From Phanerochaete sordida (taxonomy: Eukaryota; Basidiomycota; Agaricomycetes; Polyporales; Phanerochaetaceae): a stretch of 64,000 bases of DNA. Shown in pieces: positions 24,680-36,012 of this stretch; positions within the stretch are counted from its first letter, which is position 1; each line of letters starts with the position of its first letter. A model generated the notes under the pieces. That model searched no databases and was not told the DNA's origin. It was given only the letters and a program-made list of their open reading frames with translations. The translations under genes were made by a program, and so were the position numbers. The DNA lies in NCBI GenBank assembly GCA_019973155.2, contig BPQB01000027.1, positions 124,001 through 188,000 on the forward strand, given 5' to 3'.

Positions 24680-26123
24680 TCAGAACTTCAGCAGCCCCTT
24701 CAAGTCCAGCCCCCGGAAACTCTCGCGCACGACACGCCGGTCGACCTCGGGGAACGTCTCGAACTCATACTCGCGGAGCGGCACGAAGCGGACGGCGCGG
24801 AGGGCGGCGAAGCGACGGACGAGACACGAGTCGATGCGCTGCAGGCTCGCCGCGTCGGGCTCGAGCTCGACGTTCGCCTCGTCGCCGCGCGCGACGGTCG
24901 CGGGCGCCTCGCCGTACTCGATCGTCAGCGTGCGCACGGTGTCCGCGGGCGCGGCGGCGCTCGCGAGCATGACCGCGAGGTGCTCGAAGGCCTCGGACGG
25001 GCGCGGGTCTTCTTCTGGGAGCTCGGGGACGCGGTCTGAGAGATCGAGGACAATCCGGAGGTCGGTGAGCAGCGGACAGTGTTGGAAGTCGAGGGGGAAG
25101 CTCAAGGTGGCGAGGTCTATAATATTATCGGTGAGCTCGTAGCGACAAGCCGTAGCGGCTGATTTGCACTCACAATCGGCTACGGAATATGCATGATCGT
25201 GTCCCAGGACAAGGATCGTGAGTTGTGGCGCCAGGGCAGTGATCAGTTGCTGACAAACTAGTTGGTTTTCTGGATTGATCATGCTCAATTCGAAGTGGTG
25301 GAGGTGTAGCAGATCGCCATTGTTGACCTGGGTGAGGAGGTCGGCCGCCAGCGCCGACACGTCGTTGGAACGGTGAATTATGAGCTTCCGCAGACCAGCA
25401 AGAACTGGAAGAGCACCTCCGTTCGCGTCCGCGCTCATATCGATATCATCGAGAACCAATTCTTCAAGGGAACGGAAACACGAGAGCAGAGTACAGAGCT
25501 CCACGTAGGTCATTGATACTCCTGTGCCAACTTCTCTCCGACCGGCGTAGGTGAAATGGGTAATTCTGTCGAACGCTGGTGCAATCTCCGGGACCAGTAC
25601 CTGGGAGACATCGGGAAGGGTGAAGTAGCAGAGCTTCAACGTGGTCATAGCCTCCAGCGTGTTCACGACGTCGGCGATGTCTTGCATAGTTGCCGAGAAA
25701 TTGACGGAGAAGGCTCCCTCCATGCCGCCCGCCTGAAAGGCAGCAGCCAGCTGGTAATTGTCGTTACGGAGGATGAGAGACCGAAAGGCTTGCCGTGGGA
25801 GGGAAGGTTGGCGGATGAACATAAGGAAGTCTTGAATCGTCCGTGCGTTGGGGCTGTAAGCTAGAAATCGGTTCAATAAATGGGATGGCAAAATGTTTGA
25901 AGGTATAGCAGGGCGTACCAGGATCCCTGAGCGTAATCACCGGATGTCTAAAGAGATGCCAGAGGGACACCTGGTGCCAAAGCCTGGATACGCAAGCGCA
26001 CTGTCCCAACGTGTGACACCTCGCTCTGTACTCGTCAGCTGCCCCGGACAGCAGCAGCCCCGGTGGGCCTGGCTCGAGGTAGGCCATGATCTCGTGCAGG
26101 ATTTCTTCAAATCCGCCCAGCAT
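24680..26123 (-). CDS. F-box-like protein with leucine-rich region
   Basis: The start is the Met of MLGGFEEILHEIMAYL. An F-box-like helix set follows, with CACVSRLWHQVSLWHLF and a beta strand VITLRD. An intron with GTACGC donor and TTCTAG acceptor joins RDP to AYSPNARTIQDFLMF in phase. The body is leucine-rich: TTLKLCYFTLPDV, LLSCFRSLEELVLDDIDM, LAGLRKLIIH, LLHLHHFELSMI and LTILVLGHDH. A further intron lies before ELTDNIIDLATL. The tail ends RGLDLKGLLKF. This is the usual plan of Agaricomycete F-box/LRR proteins, likely SCF substrate receptors. The target is unknown. Confidence 0.78.
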
Positions 26124-27700
26124 GGCGGCGGAATCCAACAGGAGACGGTGGGGCGGTGAGGGAGGGAGCAGGGAGCTCGTAGCACTTGTGCTGCAGAGCT
26201 GCTTGAAGTACAGACAGCACGGCCACGAGAAGCGCCCTCTTCCTAGGAAACAAGAGGAGGCCCTGATTCGGCTACTCACGGACGAGGGACTGGCTCTGCA
26301 GCCGCAACGAGGTGCAGCTGCGAACGCATCCACCGAGACATCGATAACAATATGACCATTCTGGGCGCCATTGATACCTGGGACTCTGCGAGGCCGCCTT
26401 CGCCAGGAGGCTGTCGCACGAAAATGCAGAACGGCAGTAAAATGCTGGCGCTTCTGCATAGTGCACTGGACACGAACTAGAACGTATGAGAGCTAGCAGA
26501 GGGGACATGAGGCTGCTGCGTACCTTGGAGGGCTCAGGAGGCCGAGACACGGGGCGCGGTGTCTGTGTCTGCATCATGGCGTGGAGATGGTTGCGGCCTC
26601 GTGGCCAGGCCAGCGCGGTGCTCTGTCGACATAGGATCCGCGCGCGCCGACCCGAGAGATGCATGTGGCGTCGCTTGTCAAGACCCGTAGCTCTTCCAAA
26701 TGGAACCACCCGGTGTCGAAGATGCATTGGCTCCGCGAGTGTGCCGTCAGGAGACTTGCTGTGAACATCTAAAGCCGCTTTGGAATCTCACGGCGATCAG
26801 TGACTTGGCTATATGCGTGCACAATGACTGTAAGAGAAAGTTAGCTGAGCCTGGATGTCTGAGAAATATGCGGCCTCGTACCTTGTTTTCCTTTCGCTCA
26901 TACAGAGAGGAGGGAAGGTCGCCCAAAGTGCGGGCGTGGCCCACTCCGCCAGGGCCATGTCAAGCGGTTGACCTTAACGCAGCTCGATGTCGCGCATGCC
27001 CGACGCAGAATGTCTCAGTGGCTAGAAATAAGCATCTGGAATGCCCCAACAGTCTGATTATAAACAACGCCGCTGCACCTCCCGCCTTCACAAGACATCG
27101 AGGGTGCTCACCCTCAGTTGGGCAATGCTCATGCCAGGGTTCTCATATGCGCCTAGAAAGTAGATGAAATCATTGAAGGCATTTTATGGCTATAAGCTCA
27201 AGATGACTGACCTGCAGCTTGTGCCTAGAGTGCCTTGTTGCTCAGCGAACGGTCTGCGAACACGAAGACTTGAACAAAGGAATTTTTACCAGAGGAAGCT
27301 CGCGCCGCAGAAGTTATCGTCGTACAGGCTCAGTAGATAGCCTGCACTCAGGTTCTGGGTTCTAGTCGAAAGAATGTCAAAGATGCGAAGAAGAACGAAG
27401 GTGGTCATGCGTTGACCTCGAGGAGGAGAGCGCAAAGGGCGTGAGACATGCAAGCGCCCAAAGCTCGTGGCGTCGGGACGAGTGGCGACATCGGGCTCGT
27501 CGACACATCCAGCGACGTACGCACCGCAGATTCACAGATGGCACCCGAAACCGCAGAATCCACGAGCCAGCTCGAAAAAGAATCTGGAAACGAACGCAGG
27601 ATATATTCACACGAACAGCAGAAAGCAAGGCGCACAGACACGTCACCCAGCGCGCATCCGGGGGTGCATGTCGTGTGCGAGACCCGTCAGCGAGCGGACA
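26124..27700. other. Intergenic region, no gene recognised
   Basis: About 1.6 kb. Several minus-strand open frames of 60-150 codons are present (for example 26272-26727 and 26574-26768, the latter with GWFHLEELRVL). None forms a recognisable domain or joins convincingly by splicing. Confidence 0.4.
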
Positions 27701-29121
27701 TCACGCATGCGCTTCCATCGAGACGTCCGCGAGCTCGCTGGCCTCTTTCGCCTGCCGACGTGCCGCCGCCTTTGCCTCGAGCTCCGCGACCTCGGCCTCG
27801 AGTTTCGACTACGGCAATGTCAGCGTACGCAAAGGGGAGTGAAGGCGGGACACGTACTATTGACGACGTCAGCTCGTCCTTGTCAAATATTGTGTAGCCT
27901 TTGTGCGGAGGTTTCGACTCGAGCTGCTTGCCTGCGAGCGCATGTCTCGGTCAGGAAGAGATGGCAGAGAAGGAGAGTGGGGACGCACCGAAGGCGGCGT
28001 GCATGAACACCTCGTTCATGAACTCGTGGTTGCGGCGGTATCGCGTGAGAGCCAATGCACGAATAGTGATAGACTCGCTGTCTTCTGCAGGGCCAAACGG
28101 GTTCAGATGCGGCCAAAGCATATAGCATGTGTAGTGCTTACCGTCTACCTCGTCTTCTTCGATGCGTGTCTGTTGCTGCGGAGGATGTTGGGCCTGCCTC
28201 TGAGGGCGCATATAAGCTAGTCGTACACGAGAAAGGGACTTGGCGACGTACTCCCGTGACACTCCCGCTTCTGTCCCGGTCGCGCTGGCTCCGTCGCTCG
28301 AGAGCCTCCATGTTCGCGTTCTGCTGCTGGAGCATCACCTGCGGGTTGCCGAAGGGCATGCCCATGGCACCCGGGGGCATCGAACCGCCTCGGTCTGGCA
28401 TTGGTCCAGGACCACCTGGTTGAAAGGCCTTCTGGCCAGACCGCTCGCCTGCGACATACATGGGCGGCTCATTGATGGGTCGGAGGGGGTAGGAACGAAT
28501 AGCCTGGTTCAAAGAGGGGATCACAGCTGCAGGAAGTTTACGTTACGAACATCAGCGAAGGATGCGGGGGATAGACGCACGAATGGCCTGGCCACGCCCG
28601 TAGTGGATCAGCACGAGCTGAGGATTACCTCCCTTCACGAGACGGTACCGTCGGCGGATCCTGGACGCGGCGTTCTCGAGAGTCGGGACGAAGCCGAATT
28701 TGACCTCGGTCAGCTCGAGTTCCTGACGCGGACGACGCGTGAGACACGGGGATGAAACAAGTACAAGGCACGTACGCGTCCGCCGCCAATTGGGATCGTG
28801 TATCTCTGCTCCTGTTCCTGGAACCGCAAGCCGTCGCTGGGAAATGGATAGTTGGGTAAGACGCAGATGAGGAATAGCGAGCCGTCTGTGGGGAGGTATT
28901 AGGGAACGGAGGTCAAGGCGCGGTAGGAGTCGCACATACTATGGTCCGCAGGACTTACCAGCTGGTCTGTCTATGTACCCCCATTGGAATGGGACCGTTT
29001 GAGCGAGGCCTGTTGCGCGTAAAAGCATCTGAGCAGCCATTTCGTGGGTGAGGTTTGGATGCGGGGGCAGGTTTTCTGGGTATCTGAGGCAGGCACCCTC
29101 TGGTAGACCGTGAAAAGCCAT
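27701..29121 (-). CDS. ssr4: SWI/SNF and RSC complex subunit Ssr4 homologue
   Basis: The start at 29121 gives MAFHGLPEGACLRYP. The N-terminal fungal Ssr4 domain (also called DUF1750) is recognised from QTVPFQWGYIDRP, SLFLICVLPNYPFPSDGLRF, the TEVKFGFVP segment, SRIRRRYRLVKGGNPQL and LVLIHYGRG. A Pro/Gly/Met-rich linker follows (GGPGPMPDRGGSMPPGAMG, then a QQQNANMEAL run). The C-terminal part has YMLWPHLNPFGPAEDSESI and ALTRYRRNHEFMNEVF, matching the C-terminal Ssr4 signature. FDKDEL and a short coiled coil (KLEAEVAELEAKAAA) follow, with stop TGA at 27701-27703. In fission yeast Ssr4 is shared by the SWI/SNF and RSC chromatin-remodelling complexes, so a nuclear role is expected. The gene has about six exons. 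The neighbouring kinase is divergent, across about 0.5 kb. Confidence 0.82.
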
Positions 29122-29616
29122 AGTTGAGCAGATATCCTATGAAATGCCGCGCAGTATGAGGCAGATTGTGCGAGCGAGCGGTCAACCCTTCACTGCCGGG
29201 ATCCTGGCTTGTAGACGGTGGATAGGTATCAACACAGTGCGCAGAGCAGACCGACTGCAACGAGATTATCGAGTTTTGGGGATACGACCTGGACGAGGTG
29301 AGTTTGTCGCAGATGAAGTGGTCGATGTCGGTGTGTTGGGTCGAGAATAGAGCCCTGCCTGAAGCTTTCGAGCAGATGAGTCCGGTGTGGACGAAGTTCA
29401 GACCGACTGAGCGTGGGAGTCCAAGACTTGGCGAACACGAGGTTAGGGTTGGTTTCATTACGGGTTCGTACTCCGCGGTGATCGAGTACCCCTTAGTTTC
29501 CTAAAGAGGTAAGGATGCCGGTGGCCCGTGTTCCGCACCCGCTGACCCCCGCATTGCTGAGAAAATCCGACTTTTCTCTCTACCACCATCATCTCCTACC
29601 TCCTCTCGTATATTGG
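29122..29616. other. Divergent promoter region, ssr4 and Ser/Thr kinase
   Basis: About 0.5 kb between two divergent starts. The 3' half is pyrimidine-rich just before the kinase ATG, as in many basidiomycete promoters. No gene seen. Confidence 0.45.
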
Positions 29617-31916
29617 ATGCACACTGACCGCCTCTCTCACAACTTGACCTTCCACCAACCTCCAGCCGACCCATATGGACGAGGACGCGAGCTGCCAGCC
29701 ATCTTCACCGGTACCGAGGTCCGTGGAGAGGACGACATGAAGCTCTTTGGGCTCCCTGAAGAAACAGTACAGAGCCCTGACTCTGATCAGAAGGCCTCCG
29801 AGCAGTTTCTCATTGCTCCTCATGCGGGTTTCAAGTCTCAGTCCGCGCCCGACCCCTTCGAAGCCTCCTTCTTCAGCCCACCCGTCTCACAAAGCGACTT
29901 CGCAGAGACCGACGTCTCCGCATCACCAGCAGCGATGTTCCTCTCCGCCTTCAGCCCTATGACTGCCAGCTCCTCACTCCCTGATGCCGAGGGCGAGGAG
30001 GTCGCGGGCTACGTCTTGGGTCCTATCGTGGGTCACGGGGCATTTGCCATCGTGCGCCGTGCATCTTCCTCCCAGGGTGGCACTGTCGCTGTCAAAATCG
30101 TGCGGCGGTCCGACCTTGACAAGCAGGAAGATCCGGCGAAAGCGCGCGCAGCGCTTGACCACGAAGCTGCGGTGTGGGCATCGCTGAGTCACGAGAACAT
30201 CCTGCCACTCTTCTCCTCGTCTCACACACCCTATGCAGACTTCTTCGTCACCCTTTATTGTCCAGCGGGCAGTCTGTTCGACATTCTCAAACGAGATGGT
30301 CGGCCAGCGCTACCACTGGATGAGACGGGAAGGATGTACCGGCAGGTGGTCAAGGGGCTGCGGTACATGCACGAGGTGGCGGGCGTCGTACACAGGGATT
30401 TGAAGCTGGAGAATGTCCTCGTAGACGACATGGGTGTGTGTAGAATCGGCGACTTCGGAATGGCTAAGCGCATCGGCGAGCTCGAGTCTGATGCAGACGA
30501 GGAAGACAGGCCCACCCGCAGCGCCCGCGCGCAGACCATTGCTCCATCCCGCTCCCTCCGCGAGAAGCGTTCGCGAAGCAGAAAGGCATCACACGGCCCA
30601 TCTGCTATCACCACCCACTTGTCTCTGCTTCAGCACCGAAGCGGACCGCGTCATCGTAACTCAAGCCCCCTACCTGGGCCTTCGGAAGCGAAGCAGGTCC
30701 GCTTCGTGCCGGGATCCCTCCCGTACGCCTCTCCCGAGCTTCTCACGCCTCCTAACTCGACTACTGCACATCGAGTCCACCCAGCTCAAGATATCTGGGC
30801 TCTCGGAGTCATGCTCTACACGCTCCTCACTGGGCGGATGCCATTTGCCGACTCGTTCGAGCCCCGCTTACAAATGAAGATACTTGCAGGTAAGTACGCG
30901 AGTTCTCCCGCATCTGTTATGCTTATGCACGTCCTTGCTCCGTAACAGGTGTCTACGAAATGCCAGAAGGTGTCGGAAAAGGGGCCGAAAGTGTCCTTGA
31001 GGGATGTCTTGAGCGGTCTGTACAAGACCGCTGGACAATCGACATGGTCGACGAAGTGGCATGGGGCATCGGCTGTGATAGCCCCGATGACGAAGCGTCG
31101 TACCCCAGTGACATGCTGCCTCCCACCCGCTCGCGTTCTCAGTCGCGACCTGCGTCAGTTCCCGAGCATGCTTTGGTGGATGATGACGGGCCGTCGTCAC
31201 CAGTGATGGAAAGGGGAAACAGTCGTTCACGGTCAGGGCGCAGCCGCTCCCGTCTTTCTGCTTTCCATCCATACCACCACGACCACCACTTCCCCACACA
31301 TCATGAGTCTGATCCTTCGATGTCTGTCGTGTCACCTTCCATCCTACGAAGCATCTCTACTTCGTCGGGCAGCACGTCTTCCACGCTCGAATCCCCGCGT
31401 TCTTTCATACCCCAATCCTCCGCAGAACGCGGGCGCGGAAGTCACGTCTCCTTCGAGCACGCCCTTCTCTCCGGCTCGCGCTCGCGCAGCCCATCCGACT
31501 CGCCGCTGTCACCCATCGACGTCGCCACCGTGCTCGCCACGCGTGGGCGCAAGCCCTCACGCGCCACCGCGCCGCCGAGCCCACACGAGCTGCACCGGCT
31601 CGTGCAGCTGCCCGAGCACGGCCCCCCGTCCGCCGAGTCGTTGCACGACATCGACAGCGCGCTTGCGGTAGACAGCCCGCAGCGCGTCACACGCAGTGCG
31701 TCGCGCGATGCGTGGGCACGCACGCGGCCCGCACTCCGCCGCGCGAGTATCGACGCGGACAAGAGCCGCGCCGAGAGCGTGCCGCCGCACTCGCTGTGCT
31801 CAATGCCGTGGTCTGCGCAGAGCTTCCAGACGGGGCGTGCGCGCACCGCGGCGGCCACGCCGACGCTGCACGGCAAAGCCCCCGGGCTGCGGAGCCGGAG
31901 CGTGTGTCGGCCGTGA
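29617..31916 (+). CDS. Serine/threonine protein kinase with disordered insert and tail
   Basis: Two exons are split by a 59-nt intron (30890-30948), giving about 746 residues from the Met of MHTDRLSHNL. An in-frame upstream ATG at 29515 is possible, but its extra 34 residues look like leader sequence. The kinase domain has VGHGAFAIVRRA (glycine loop), VAVKIVRR (Lys), VVHRDLKLENVLV (catalytic loop), IGDFGMAK (DFG), GSLPYASPELL (APE equivalent) and DIWALGVMLYTLLTGRMPF. About 85 residues rich in Ser, Arg and acidic residues are inserted between DFG and the APE motif. The C-terminal 300 residues are low-complexity (SRSRSGRSRSR, HHDHHFPTHH) with many possible phosphosites. The subgroup looks CAMK-like, but an orthologue cannot be named from sequence alone. 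Confidence 0.87.
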
Positions 31917-32685
31917 GCCGCCGTGCTTTGCCAATGTACCGGCCGTCCGCCGCCTCTTTTCGCCACCATGGACACTCTTCCCTCAATTTCCCCGCTATTT
32001 ATCTGGGTTCACGAGTACGTCTTAGCCTTACGACCGCCATGCCTCACTTCCATGTATTCCTATCCCCCCAATGATACCCCCGCAACTTCTTGTGTCGCTT
32101 TTCTTGACGAGTCTCGGTCTGTCTCTGTGGCGTAGTACTTGTGTATAATCCGCTACTGTATTGTACGGCTTGTGTAATGGGTCACGACTTGCGCGAAGTT
32201 ACTCATTGTCCTCCACTGGTGCTGAACCCGGCTGATACGCTGTGTGAAAACGGATTGAAGAGTGCATTCAAATTGTATTGAAAAGCGAATAACACCGTTT
32301 CAAAGGGGGGTAAGCCTTCCGTTGACTGCGGCACACCGGCCCATTATCCGAAGTAAGCTTTGGCATACAATCTCGACTCTTACCTGCGCCACGCGATTTG
32401 TGACTTCACGTCGAATCATTCTGGGCTGCACGTCCCCTGCGACACACTCTGCATCTTCCCTCCCGCCTCGTCGCCCTGCTGTGTCATTTGTTGCTCGTCC
32501 GCGCAGCTCTATCCCGCGAGTGGGCTCGTCTGTGAGCAAGCATGGCGCAATGATCGGTAGATAGCTTACCAAGCCCTCTCAAGGCCCCTTGTCTCCGTCC
32601 TATATCTGCGAGACATCCTGAAAGCTAGCTCGCACGAGCACACACTGTAGACGTCGACCGATCCACCTGTACAGCATCTGCAGCT
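31917..32685. other. Intergenic region before glutathione synthetase
   Basis: Downstream of the kinase stop and upstream of the glutathione synthetase start, both on the plus strand. No gene recognised; probably the kinase 3' UTR and the GSH2 promoter. Confidence 0.45.
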
Positions 32686-34397
32686 ATGAGCAACCTCGCG
32701 CCTTGGCCCCCAGCGATTACCGAGGAGCAGCTGCAAGCCCTCACGCTCCAGGCGACGACATACGCACTGTCCCATGGACTCGTCTACCTTCCCATAGCAG
32801 AGAAACAGCCTCCAGCGCCGACGTCGACGATCCACGCCCCGCTCGCGCTCTTTCCGTCGCCGATACCACGCACGCTCTTCGAGCGCGCCCGCGCGCTGCA
32901 GCGCACATACAACATCCTCTACGCGCGCATCGCGTCGGACGTCGCGTTTCTGGACAGGGTCATGGGTGCAGATGAAGGCGTGGGCCGTGCAGACGCGTTC
33001 ACAGGAGAGCTCTGGCGGCGCTGGCGGCGTGTGCGGGACGAAGGGGTCGCAAGGGTACGTGCTTTCATCTCGCTTCGCCGCCGCGACAAACGTGAACGGG
33101 CACGCCGCGCAGCCGCTGCAACTCGGGCTTTTCAGGTCCGACTACATGGTGCACCTGCCTGACTCCAAAGGCCCTGCGTCTCTGAAGCAAGTCGAATTCA
33201 ACACGATCTCGTCGTCGTTTGGGACGCTGTCCCAGCGCGTCGCGGCTCTGCATAGGTGCGTGACCACTTGTGGGACTTAAATAATGTCCTGAATTTTGTG
33301 TTCAGGTACCTGTTCAAGTCTACAGGATACTACGGAAGCTCTGCGTCTCTCAAGGAGGAGAATTTCCCTGCGAACGAAACAACCGCCGGTTTGGCGGAAG
33401 GATTGGCTGCGGCGCACGCAGCTTATGGCGTCAAGAAGTGAGTGATGCTATTCTATTTCAGCTACACGTCGCTGATTGGTCATAGCGCGTGGATTCTGTT
33501 CGTTGTGCAGGAAGGAGAGCGGAATGTGTTCGACCAGAGATGGCTGGAGTATGAGCTGCTTGAAGGGTACGTCATGCATACATGTCGGTTTCGCAGCAGC
33601 TTACCTACTTCTACAGACACGGCATCCATGTCGTTCGGCAGACATTCGCCCAGCTTGCAAAGTCCGCCTCTGTCGACCCTACCTCCCGCGTCCTCAGAAT
33701 AGACGCCGCAAACCTCCCAGACGTGAACGGCGTCGAAATCGCGACAGTCTACTTCCGCGCGGGATACACGCCGACAGACTACCCCACAGCAGGACACTAC
33801 GACACGCGCTACGTCCTCGAGAGCTCACGCGCGATCCAGTGCCCGTCGATACCCCTACAGCTCGCAGGCGGCAAGAAGGTGCAAGAGGTGCTCACGACGC
33901 CAGACGTGCTCGAGTCGTTCCTGCACGACGTGCCTCAGGCAGAGCTCGCGTCGCTGCGCGAGAGCTGGATGGCGATGTGGGCGCTGGACGACAGCGGCGA
34001 CGCGGGCGTGCAGCGGGCGCGCGCGGAGCACACGAACCTGGTGCTGAAGCCGCAGCGCGAGGGCGGCGGGAACAACGTGTACAAGGAGGCGATCCCGCCG
34101 TTCCTCGACGCGCTGCCCGCGGCGGAGCGCGAGGCGTGGATCGCGATGGAGCTCATCCGAACGCCGGAGGGCCTCGGGAACTACCTCGTGCGCGCGGGCG
34201 GCGGCACAGACGGCGCGGTCAAGGCGGAGGTCATCAGCGAGCTCGGGATCTTCGGCTGGGCGCTATTTGGAGGTGCAGATGGACGGGTGGAGGAGAGGGA
34301 GGTCGGGTGGCTCGTGCGCACGAAAGGCAAGGATAGCAATGAGGGCGGCGTAGCTGCTGGGTTCTCGGTGCTGGATTCGATCGTGCTCGTGGATTAA
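32686..34397 (+). CDS. GSH2: Glutathione synthetase
   Basis: The enzyme makes glutathione from gamma-glutamylcysteine, glycine and ATP in the cytosol, the second step of glutathione synthesis. The N-terminus is MSNLAPWPPAITEEQL, followed by FERARALQRTYNILYARIA. Family segments include LGLFRSDYMVHL, LKQVEFNTISSSFGTLSQRV, RNVFDQRWLEYELLE and VYFRAGYTPTDYP, then the glycine-rich ATP-binding loop KPQREGGGNNVYKEAI. Later come MELIRTPEGLGNYLVRAG, SELGIFGWALFG and the C-terminal GGVAAGFSVLDSIVLVD. The order and composition are those of eukaryotic ATP-grasp glutathione synthetase. Several short introns interrupt the first half, and the last exon is long. The gene appears intact. Confidence 0.95.
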
Positions 34398-34694
34398 GGT
34401 ACGTCCTCGCGCGCTGCAGAAGGTGCTCGGAGGCTGATGCCCCCGTGCTTCCTCAGATCTCAGTAGTATATGGAAGACAAAATGTACGCATATAACCACC
34501 GAACACGCTCTCTGCAAACATCCCTGCGCCATCCTGCACCATCTGACCGCGTGTGACGCGAATAGCTCGTCTGCTGAGCGCACCGCGCCCTGGTAGCGGC
34601 CTGACCTAGTTGGGCGCGCGCACCGAAAATTGTCCTTGATTTCTCCTGAGGCTCTACAAAACGCGTCGCGCGGGATTACGGGTGCCAGCACACC
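34398..34694. other. Intergenic region before GH131 gene
   Basis: About 300 bases between two plus-strand genes; no additional gene seen. Confidence 0.45.
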
Positions 34695-35843
34695 ATGCAC
34701 TTGCTCAGCAGCGCAGTATTCGTCGGCTCGCTCACAGCGTTCGTCACCGCGACGTCCGTCCTGTGGGATGGGCGCGCGCTATTCAACTTGACGAACGCGG
34801 ACCTGAACAGCAGCACGGGACCGTTCCTCACGTTCGTCCAGGCTTTGGCTCACTATTCTCGCGGACTGATAGCGCTTCGGCAGTGTAGTGAAAGGCAGCG
34901 AGAACGCGACTCACGTACGCGTCCGCCCATCGTCTATTTGCATGCACCACTAACCCTCCTTCCAGTACTCTGCGCTGCTAGGCCACTCCGAGCTCCCGAC
35001 CCCGCTCTGGAACGACCTGCTGCTACTACCGCGCGAGCAAGTCATCTCAATATCAATTGACAATAGCTCCGTGTTCGTGCCCGGCAGCGGTGGGCCCCAG
35101 TTCGGCTTCCGGCGCACCGAGTTCATCGCGGCGAACAACGGCGACCACAACGACCTGAACCCAATCCTTGAGACGGGTACGACCGTCTTCCACGTCAGCA
35201 TCAAGCAAGACCCGACGCGCCCGCTCAACGTCTCGCACGAGTACCAGATCGTGTTCATTGAGCCGAGCGACGGCTCGCACGTCTTCGAGCTGCAGCTCGG
35301 TGCGCCCTCCCTCTCCTCCCCTCCCACACACACTCACGCCGCGACGCGCAGGTTCGCCGTTCACGGACCCGACGGGCCCGCTGCCCGCGCCGGGCGCGCA
35401 CTCCTTCAAGGTGCGCGACCACGCGCTGGACGTGCTCTTCGAGACGCCCTTCGCGCCCGGCGCGTGGCACAACTTCGGTGTGCAGGTCGACTGGACGCAG
35501 CGCACGCTCGCGGTACTGTACAGCGCGGGCGCCGCACCGCTTGCTGTCGTCGTGCGCGCCGCGCCGAACCTGTCGGCTGCGCCCGGCGCCGCAGGCCAGG
35601 GCGACTTCCACTTTGGCGTGCTCAAGGTGCGTAGGCGTGGTGAAGTGGTGGGGGAGTGGCTGCTGATGGGATTTGTAGCTGCCGCTCGTGGATCCGAGCG
35701 AGACTGCGGCGGAGCAAGGGGACGTCGTGCACTTTGGGATCCAGGAGGGCACTACGGAGGCACTGCTCTACTCGGGCGTGTTTGTCGAGGATGCGGCGCA
35801 CGGAGTGAGTCTCGGGTATGGGCTGAGCAGGCCTGCGCTGTGA
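34695..35843 (+). CDS. Glycoside hydrolase family 131 beta-glucanase, secreted
   Basis: A hydrophobic signal peptide (MHLLSSAVFVGSLTAFVTATS) precedes VLWDGRALFNLT. The GH131 fold segments follow: LLGHSELPTPLWND, EQVISISIDNSSVFVPG, FGFRRTEFIA, TGTTVFHVSIKQDPTRPLN, YQIVFIEPSDGSHVFELQLG, SFKVRDHALDVLFETPF, WHNFGVQVDW, GQGDFHFGVLKLP and VVHFGIQEGTTEALLYSG. GH131 enzymes cut beta-1,3/1,4/1,6-glucans and are typical of fungi that attack plant cell walls. At least four exons; the stop is TGA at 35841-35843. No C-terminal cellulose-binding module is present. It lies downstream of GSH2 and converges on the J-like gene. Confidence 0.88.
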
Positions 35844-36012
35844 AGGACTCCCTATTGCGATGTATTCGAAGGTAAGCCAGCATGATCAACATTGGTCATG
35901 TCCAGAAAGCGCGATAGAGCCAAGCAAGTGAGCACAGAGAACAGTGATGATACAGTAACTGAAATAATGCTTGAGAAGAAGGATCGAAGGAGACTACAGC
36001 CCGCTTGAAATA

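Noticed and set aside
29515..29616. Upstream ATG as the kinase start
   Set aside because: The extra 34 residues look like translated leader (pyrimidine-rich DNA); the Met at 29617 fits the conserved start better. It is kept as an alternative only.
31557..31986. Antisense open frames over the kinase C-terminal tail
   Set aside because: They overlap the low-complexity GC-rich tail of a supported gene and contain only Arg/Ala/Ser-rich sequence.
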